From Pantoea brenneri (lineage in GTDB: Bacteria > Pseudomonadota > Gammaproteobacteria > Enterobacterales > Enterobacteriaceae), in the NCBI GenBank assembly GCA_002095305.1, contig MIEI01000058.1, positions 1 to 32,304 on the forward strand: a stretch of DNA of 32,304 nucleotides, written 5' to 3'. A model generated the notes under the pieces. That model did no database searches, was not told where the DNA came from, and worked only from the letters and a program-made list of their open reading frames with translations. Each line of letters begins with the position of its first letter. The first letter of the stretch is position 1. This document shows positions 26,506 to 32,304 of this stretch, one piece after another. Made by a program: the position numbers and the translations under genes.

Positions 26506-28170
26506 ATGATAGCCAAAACAGGGAAGTGGCGGATATTGCTTGCCGCACTAATAACTTTTCAGGTTTCAGCTGCGCCGCTGAGCCCGGCAGACCGCGATCA
26601 GATTCAGGAACAACAGCAACAACGCCTGCAGGATAATCAGCAGCAGCGCGATACGCTGCTAAATGCGCATCAGATTACACTGCCTGCACTGTCTAAGGAT
26701 GATCCACAGGGCCCCTGTTTTCCAATCCAGCAAATTATTATTGCGCACGCAAGCCTGTTATCTGAAGCGACCACTACACGTCTCACGCAACCTTATCTGA
26801 ATCAGTGTCTGCATTTAAGTGAAATTAAACAGCTCATACGTAATATTTCCGAATGGTATATTCAGCGCGGTTATATCACCAGCCGCGCTTTTTTAACCGA
26901 ACAGGACCTGACACAAGGTAAGCTCAGTATCACGGTGCTGGAAGGTAAACTGGAAAGTATTCGTCTTGAGGGCAGTGCCTCTCGCCAGCTAAAAATGGCA
27001 TTCCCGGATCTGGAAGGCAGGATCCTTAATCTGCGGGATATAGAGCAGGGCATGGAGCAGATTAATCGGGTGCGAAACACGCCGGTACAAATCGAAATCC
27101 AGCCTGCGCCACAGCCGGGCTATTCCATTGTGAATCTCACCGCTAAACCGCAGTTTCCGCTATCCCTGATGCTTAACGCTGACAATAGCGGACAGAAGAG
27201 CACCGGCACCGGGCAACTTTCCGCGTCACTGACAGGAAATAATCTGCTGGGCATTGCCGATCGCTGGTTTGTCAGTGGAGGGCGGAGTAGCGCCTTTAGT
27301 GAGTGGCGTGACGCGCAAAATCTCCAGGCAGGCGTCAGCGTGCCGTATGGCTACGGTCTGCTGGATTACAGTTACAGCTGGAGCAACTACCACAGCAGCT
27401 TCGTTAACAACAACTTCAGCTGGCTAAGCAACGGAGACAACGTTTCTCATCGTCTGAATGGATCATGGGTACTGTTCCGTAATGGAGATGTCAAAACCGG
27501 GGTGCAACTCGGTCTGAATCACTATGTCAGCCACAACTACCTCAACAGCACACTGCTTCAGAGCAGCAGTCGCAAGCTGACCAGCCTGCAGGCTGGCGTT
27601 AATCATACCCAAAAAATCTTTGGTGGCGTCGCCACGTTTAATCCGACGTTTAGCCGCGGAATGCCGTGGTTTGATGCGGAGAGCGATGCGGGTAAATCGG
27701 ACGCGTTACCAAAAGCAGAGTTTCGTAAATGGAGCCTCAGCGGCAGTTTCCAGCGCCCGGTAACACAGGATGTGTGGTGGCTCAGCAGCTTTTACAGCCA
27801 GTGGACGCCCGATCGTCTGTATGGCAGTGAACGCCTGACTATTGGTGGTGAAAGTTCGGTGCGCGGCTTTAAAGAGCAGTATCTCTCTGGCGACGTCGGT
27901 GGTTATCTGCGCAATGAACTGAACTATACCCTGCTGACATTACCGGTTATCGGCCAGGTTAACAGCACGCTGGCGCTGGATGGCGGCTGGCTGAAGCGTG
28001 ACCAGCAGGATCCTTACGGTTCAGGTTCTTTATGGGGCAGTGCAATCGGCATCGGCACCCGCAATCAAACCGTCTCAACCCAGTTCACGCTGGGCATTCC
28101 GGTCAGCTATCCCAGCTATCTCGCCCCGGATCATCTCAACGTTTACGCCCGCGTCACCCTGGTTTTTTAA
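26506..28170 (+). CDS. TpsB/CdiB-type outer-membrane transporter of two-partner secretion
   Basis: From the ATG at 26506 the protein has 554 residues. I prefer this over 26443 because it gives a proper signal peptide (MIAKTGKWRILLAALITFQV, then SAA), although no start here has a strong ribosome site. After the signal come the plug helix region (QIQEQQQQRLQDNQQQRDTL), a POTRA pair (about 80-240; CFPIQQIII, WYIQRGYITSRAFL, VLEGKLESIRLEG) and a 16-strand beta-barrel with the conserved SSVRGFKE motif (about 463-470) and a C-terminal phenylalanine (ARVTLVF). It exports the TpsA protein encoded 12 bases downstream across the outer membrane. It belongs to the ShlB/CdiB family. Confidence 0.92.
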   Translation: MIAKTGKWRILLAALITFQVSAAPLSPADRDQIQEQQQQRLQDNQQQRDTLLNAHQITLPALSKDDPQGPCFPIQQIIIAHASLLSEATTTRLTQPYLNQCLHLSEIKQLIRNISEWYIQRGYITSRAFLTEQDLTQGKLSITVLEGKLESIRLEGSASRQLKMAFPDLEGRILNLRDIEQGMEQINRVRNTPVQIEIQPAPQPGYSIVNLTAKPQFPLSLMLNADNSGQKSTGTGQLSASLTGNNLLGIADRWFVSGGRSSAFSEWRDAQNLQAGVSVPYGYGLLDYSYSWSNYHSSFVNNNFSWLSNGDNVSHRLNGSWVLFRNGDVKTGVQLGLNHYVSHNYLNSTLLQSSSRKLTSLQAGVNHTQKIFGGVATFNPTFSRGMPWFDAESDAGKSDALPKAEFRKWSLSGSFQRPVTQDVWWLSSFYSQWTPDRLYGSERLTIGGESSVRGFKEQYLSGDVGGYLRNELNYTLLTLPVIGQVNSTLALDGGWLKRDQQDPYGSGSLWGSAIGIGTRNQTVSTQFTLGIPVSYPSYLAPDHLNVYARVTLVF

Positions 28171-28182
28171 GAGGCAAAGATT

Positions 28183-31100
28183 ATGGATAATCGTCAACCC
28201 GTTTCACTATCACGCCGTCTGCTCAGTTATCTGGTATGTGGTCTGGTCGCCTTTCAGCCGCTTTTGCCTGCTTTTTCAGCGGCCATTACCCCGGTCACCC
28301 CAGGGACAAAACTGGATGCGGCGGCTAACGGCGTGCCGGTGCTCAACATCGCGACGCCGAACGGCGCGGGGATTTCCCATAATCAGTACCAGCAGTACAA
28401 CGTCGGGCAGGAAGGACTGATCCTGAATAATGCCACCGGCCAGCTTAATTCAACGCAACTCGGCGGTCTGATCCAGAACAACCCCAATCTGAAAGCGGGC
28501 CATGAAGCGCAGGCGATCATCAATGAAGTCACCGGCGCGAACCGATCACAGCTGCAGGGCTATACCGAAGTGGCGGGCAAAGCGGCCAATGTGATGGTCG
28601 CCAACCCTTACGGCATTATCTGTAACGGCTGCGGCTTCATCAACACGCCGAACGTCACGCTCACCACCGGTAAACCGCAGCTGGATGCAAACGGCAATCT
28701 CTCTTCTCTGGATGTCACTAAAGGCTCGATCACCGTTGAAGGCAAAGGGCTGGACGGCAGTCAGAGTGATGCGCTGTCAATTATTGCGCGCGCCACCGAA
28801 ATCAACGCCGGTATTCACGCCAAAGATTTAACGGTCACAACCGGGGCCAACCGCGTCGGTGCGGATGGTTCCGTAACGCCGATTGCCGGTGAAGATGCAG
28901 CACCGTCGGTGGCGGTGGATACCGGCGCGCTGGGCGGCATGTATGCCAACCGTATTCACCTGGTGTCGAGCGAGAAGGGCGTCGGGGTAAATCTCGGCAA
29001 TCTGGTGGCTAAACAGGGTGATATTCAGCTGGATGCCAGCGGCAAACTGGTGATCAATAACAGCCTGAGCAGCGGGGCCCTGACGGCGAAAGCAACTTCG
29101 GTAACGCTGACCGGCGAAAACAAAGCGTCCGGTCAAATCACCGTAGCTGCGCAACAGGATGCCACGTTAAGCGGCACTAAGCTGGTCAGTGATGCCGGCA
29201 TTACCGTCTCGGCAACGGGTAGTCTGACATCCGGCAACAGCAGTATCACTGCCGGACGCGGCATTAAGCTGAATGGCGCATCCATCACCGCAGATAAGCT
29301 CGCTATCGCTAATGCAGGCGACGATATCCAGCTTCAGGCGCAAAGTCAGCTCAGCAATAGCGGTCAGTTTACCGCCGGCAAAACCCTGTCGGCGACGGCA
29401 CAGCAGGTCAATAATGGCGGCATGCTTATCGGCAGCGCAACCAGCGTAAACGCGGCTACATTGCAAAACAGCAGCGGTGCAACGATCGCTGGCTCCGGCA
29501 GCCTGACGTTCAGTGGACATGATCTGCTGAACCAGGGGGTAATTTCAGCCCCTGTGCTGACAATAGACAGCGTCACAACCAGCAACCACGGCCTGCTACA
29601 GGGCACGAATGCGCTCAGCTTTACCGGAAACAGCTTCCATAATCAGGCAGGCGGTACGCTTAGCTCAAACAACAGCTTTGCACTCAACCTGCCGGATCTC
29701 TATAACAGCGGGCTTATCTCCAGTGGGGCAACGCTGTCACTGGGCGGCCAGAATCTGACCAACAATGGCGAAATAAACGCAGCGGATCTTACAGCGTCTA
29801 CTGCCCATCTGATCAACCAGCAGGGCGGATCGCTGTTGGCGGAGCATACGCTGCAACTGACCAACGATTCACTCAGCAATAACGGAAAAGTGACGGCTAC
29901 GCAGTTGGGCCTTAGCAGTGCAGAGGTGGACAATAACGGGACGCTACAGGCAAAGCAGGCGATCCAGACTGCAGGCGAGCGGTTAACCAACAGCGGCAGG
30001 ATACTCAGCGACGGTCAGCTGGCGATCACCTCAGGCAATCTGCTGAACAGCGGCATGCTGCAGGGGCAGCAGCTAACGTTCCGGACAAACGACTGGCAGA
30101 ATAGTGGCAATGTGCTGAGCCTGGGTGACGCTGATCTTATCGCCGCGACGCTGAACAACACGGGCAGCATCCTGAGCCAGCAAGCACTGCAACTTGCTGG
30201 CGCATCCACAGACAACGACGGGCTGATTCAGGGCACGCACGCGCTGCGTTTCAGCGCTGGCCGCCTGATTAACCGCGGCAATGGCACCGTCAGTTCAGAC
30301 AACAGCTTTGCGCTTAATCTGCCGGAATTCACTAACTACGGATTGATAACCAGTGGCGCCTCGCTGACGCTGGATGGCAATAGCCTGACCAATGCTGGTG
30401 AAATCAACGCCACCGATATCACCGCAAATAACGTTAATCTCATCAACCGGCCGTCTGGTCTGCTGCTGGCCGATCACGATCTGAATCTAAAGAATGCCTC
30501 ACTGGATAATGCCGGCCAGATGGCAGCAGATCGGCTCAGTATTAACAGTGGCGTAGTAGACAACAGTGGGATGTTGCAGGGTAAGCAGTCTCTGCAAACT
30601 CACGGTCAGCAGCTGACCAACAGCGGAACGTTACTCAGTGGCGGCCAGCTAACGACCGCGGCCGATCGGCTCGATAACAGTGGGTTGTTGCAAGGTCAGC
30701 AGCTAAAACTGACGGCCCGCGACTGGCTGAATCGGGGTAATGCCTTAAGTGCGGCCGACGCTGAACTGACAGCAGAGACGTTAAGCAACAGCGGCAAAAT
30801 ACTTGTTCAGCAGCAGGTTCAGTTGCAGTCTGGCAAGACGGATAACAGTGGCTGGCTGATGGCCCAGGTTCTCACGTTACAGAGTGATTTAATTAACAGC
30901 GGCCTGATTCAGGGAAATAACGCGTTTACGTTGAAAGGCGATCGGCTCGTCAACCAGACCAGCGGACAATTGCTTACCGCCGGTAACCTGCAAGCCCAGG
31001 CCACCACGCTGGATAACCAGGGTTCACTGCAGGCCAGTCAACTCGGCCTGACGCTGCAAAATTTAAACAATGCGGGCAGCGCGCGGGCGGACGCGCAGTT

Positions 31101-32304
31101 TACTGCCGACGTTAGCGGATCGCTGGTAAACAGCGGCACGCTGTTAAGCGAACGCAACCTCGACCTGCTCAGCAGCGAAATCAGCAACAGCGGCTCCCTG
31201 GCTGCAGATCGCCTCAGCGTTACCGCAGCACAGCTGACCAATGCAGGCTTGCTGCAAGGCAATAGTGCGCTGACGCTGGATAGTAAAAATATTATTAATG
31301 CCAGCGGCGGCCAGCTGATTAGCGGCAGCGATCTTGATCTTGCTCCGGCTGAGCTGACTAATAACGGACTGCTTCAGGTCGCTGGCAACTTTAGCCTCAC
31401 TGGACGCGACTTTAGCAACAGTGGTCAGCTCACGGCCGCCAGCATCAACGCCCAGCTGAACGGCACGCTGAACAACAACGCCGCAGGATTGTTGTTAGCG
31501 CAGCAGCGGGCTGAGTGGCACGCTGACAGGCTGGACAATGCCGGTACGTTTGCTGCTCAGCAGCTTAGCGCAACCGGTGATACGTTGAATAATCAGGGGT
31601 TATTGCAGGGTGATGCCGGTGTTTCTGGCGACTTCCGTCAGCTCAACAATCTCAGCGCGGGTCAGATACTGAGCGGTGGCGAACTCATGCTGAAGGGCGT
31701 CGCCGCCAGCAATCAGGGTGTCTGGCAAGGCAATAATCTCACTTATCATTTCGACTCGTTGACTAACAGCGGCACGGTGAACGGGTTTGCGTCACTGAGT
31801 GGATCGTCTGACGGGCTGCTGGATAACCGCGGCGATCTGCGCTCAGGCGGCAGCGCCACGCTTGCGGCATCCACTCTGCTCAACAGCGGTAAAATGATGG
31901 CGGATAACCTGGACCTTCGCGGGGATACGCTGGAGAACCGCGGGTTGTGGCAGGGAAGCGCGGCACTGGATATCCAGGCTAACGGTACGTTGGCTCAATA
32001 TGCCGGCGGTAAAGCACTGACGGCTGGCGATCTGTGGTTGCAGGCTACCCGTCTGGATACGGCAGGGACGTTGCAGGGCGATAACCTGCACGTCAGCGCC
32101 GGTAGCTGGCAACATCAGGGTTCTCTGCTGAGCAGCAGCGGCCTGATGGCGTCGGTTAGCGGTGAGTTAAGTAATAGCGGTGAACTGCTGTCACAGGGAA
32201 CAGCACAGGTTAATGCTCAAAGCCTGGTAAACCAAGGATCGTTACTGGCAGAAAAAGCCGTAAATCTTAACGGTGGTGCGCTTAATAACAGTGGTACCGT
32301 GCAG
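28183..32304 (+). CDS. TpsA/CdiA-like filamentous haemagglutinin exoprotein, 5' part only
   Basis: The frame is open for 1374 codons and runs off the end of the window. AGAGG precedes the ATG. An extended basic signal peptide (RRLLSYLVCGLVAFQPLLPA) is followed by the two-partner-secretion domain, with VLNIATPNGAGISHNQYQQY, the NPNL motif, AIINEVTGANRSQLQGY, VMVANPYGI (NPYG) and CNGCGF. From about residue 300 comes a long array of roughly 20-residue beta-helix repeats of the type LxNSGxLxxxxLxLxAxxLxN. The closest types are CdiA contact-dependent inhibition toxins and haemagglutinins. The toxin-bearing C-terminus, and any immunity gene, are outside the window, so CDI cannot be confirmed. Confidence 0.92.
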   Translation, partial: MDNRQPVSLSRRLLSYLVCGLVAFQPLLPAFSAAITPVTPGTKLDAAANGVPVLNIATPNGAGISHNQYQQYNVGQEGLILNNATGQLNSTQLGGLIQNNPNLKAGHEAQAIINEVTGANRSQLQGYTEVAGKAANVMVANPYGIICNGCGFINTPNVTLTTGKPQLDANGNLSSLDVTKGSITVEGKGLDGSQSDALSIIARATEINAGIHAKDLTVTTGANRVGADGSVTPIAGEDAAPSVAVDTGALGGMYANRIHLVSSEKGVGVNLGNLVAKQGDIQLDASGKLVINNSLSSGALTAKATSVTLTGENKASGQITVAAQQDATLSGTKLVSDAGITVSATGSLTSGNSSITAGRGIKLNGASITADKLAIANAGDDIQLQAQSQLSNSGQFTAGKTLSATAQQVNNGGMLIGSATSVNAATLQNSSGATIAGSGSLTFSGHDLLNQGVISAPVLTIDSVTTSNHGLLQGTNALSFTGNSFHNQAGGTLSSNNSFALNLPDLYNSGLISSGATLSLGGQNLTNNGEINAADLTASTAHLINQQGGSLLAEHTLQLTNDSLSNNGKVTATQLGLSSAEVDNNGTLQAKQAIQTAGERLTNSGRILSDGQLAITSGNLLNSGMLQGQQLTFRTNDWQNSGNVLSLGDADLIAATLNNTGSILSQQALQLAGASTDNDGLIQGTHALRFSAGRLINRGNGTVSSDNSFALNLPEFTNYGLITSGASLTLDGNSLTNAGEINATDITANNVNLINRPSGLLLADHDLNLKNASLDNAGQMAADRLSINSGVVDNSGMLQGKQSLQTHGQQLTNSGTLLSGGQLTTAADRLDNSGLLQGQQLKLTARDWLNRGNALSAADAELTAETLSNSGKILVQQQVQLQSGKTDNSGWLMAQVLTLQSDLINSGLIQGNNAFTLKGDRLVNQTSGQLLTAGNLQAQATTLDNQGSLQASQLGLTLQNLNNAGSARADAQFTADVSGSLVNSGTLLSERNLDLLSSEISNSGSLAADRLSVTAAQLTNAGLLQGNSALTLDSKNIINASGGQLISGSDLDLAPAELTNNGLLQVAGNFSLTGRDFSNSGQLTAASINAQLNGTLNNNAAGLLLAQQRAEWHADRLDNAGTFAAQQLSATGDTLNNQGLLQGDAGVSGDFRQLNNLSAGQILSGGELMLKGVAASNQGVWQGNNLTYHFDSLTNSGTVNGFASLSGSSDGLLDNRGDLRSGGSATLAASTLLNSGKMMADNLDLRGDTLENRGLWQGSAALDIQANGTLAQYAGGKALTAGDLWLQATRLDTAGTLQGDNLHVSAGSWQHQGSLLSSSGLMASVSGELSNSGELLSQGTAQVNAQSLVNQGSLLAEKAVNLNGGALNNSGTVQ
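29671..30930 (+). repeat. Two tandem 630-bp (210-codon) units inside the TpsA gene
   Basis: Unit 1 (29671-30300) and unit 2 (30301-30930) begin with the same ten bases, AACAGCTTTG, exactly 630 bases apart. They share the order of motifs NSFALNLP, GLISSGATLSL/GLITSGASLTL, GEINAADLTA/GEINATDITA, AEVDNNG/GVVDNSG, QGQQL and NSGNVLSLGDADL/NRGNALSAADAEL. The period is a whole number of codons. Beyond 30930 the similarity falls back to the general 20-residue repeat. Confidence 0.75.

Overview
The window looks like chromosomal or megaplasmid DNA of an enterobacterium, most likely of the Erwiniaceae (Pantoea/Erwinia type). The basis is moderate-to-high GC content, FeoAB, YfaZ, DUF903 and FrlABDR proteins that read as close relatives of the E. 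coli proteins, and TpsB/TpsA genes of enterobacterial type. The genus is inference.

Layout. 1-4374 is gene-poor: a DUF2256 protein, a small lipoprotein, a YfaZ-like outer-membrane protein, a DUF903 lipoprotein gene broken by an in-frame stop, one small unknown ORF, and long stretches holding only hairpins and fragments. 4302-6930 is feoAB (ferrous iron uptake) behind a Fur/FNR-like promoter; both genes carry a one-base frameshift. 6982-9573 is a TetR regulator divergent from a short-chain dehydrogenase and a quinone-oxidoreductase-like gene. 9760-10969 is the most striking part: a full-length Cre-family tyrosine recombinase with every catalytic residue, and, 153 bases upstream of its start, a 34-bp loxP-like site (13-bp arms, 8-bp asymmetric spacer) among further repeats.

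11439-21480 is a catabolic region. A minus-strand set (2-hydroxyacid dehydrogenase, RraA-like aldolase, SMP-30/royal-jelly-like secreted protein, CitMHS carboxylate transporter) is divergent from a LysR gene. Downstream of LysR lie a DoxX protein and a three-subunit periplasmic flavin dehydrogenase (Tat-exported small subunit, GMC flavoprotein, triheme cytochrome c) plus a GlcG/HbpS-like protein. The likely logic is oxidation of a sugar or sugar acid in the periplasm, import of an acid, then reduction and aldol cleavage in the cytoplasm. The GMC and SMP-30-like genes are frameshifted.

21680-25780 is the fructoselysine operon frlA-frlB-frlD-frlR (minus strand), with no frlC. 26506-32304 is a two-partner secretion locus: a TpsB transporter and the first 1374 codons of a very large TpsA/CdiA-like exoprotein that runs off the window.

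A theme across the window is single-base deletion inside short homopolymers: six sites, seven lost bases, in feoA, feoB, the SMP-30-like gene and the GMC gene, with no insertion seen. This is either early pseudogenisation or residual indel error in the sequence, and it decides whether iron uptake and the flavin dehydrogenase work in this strain.
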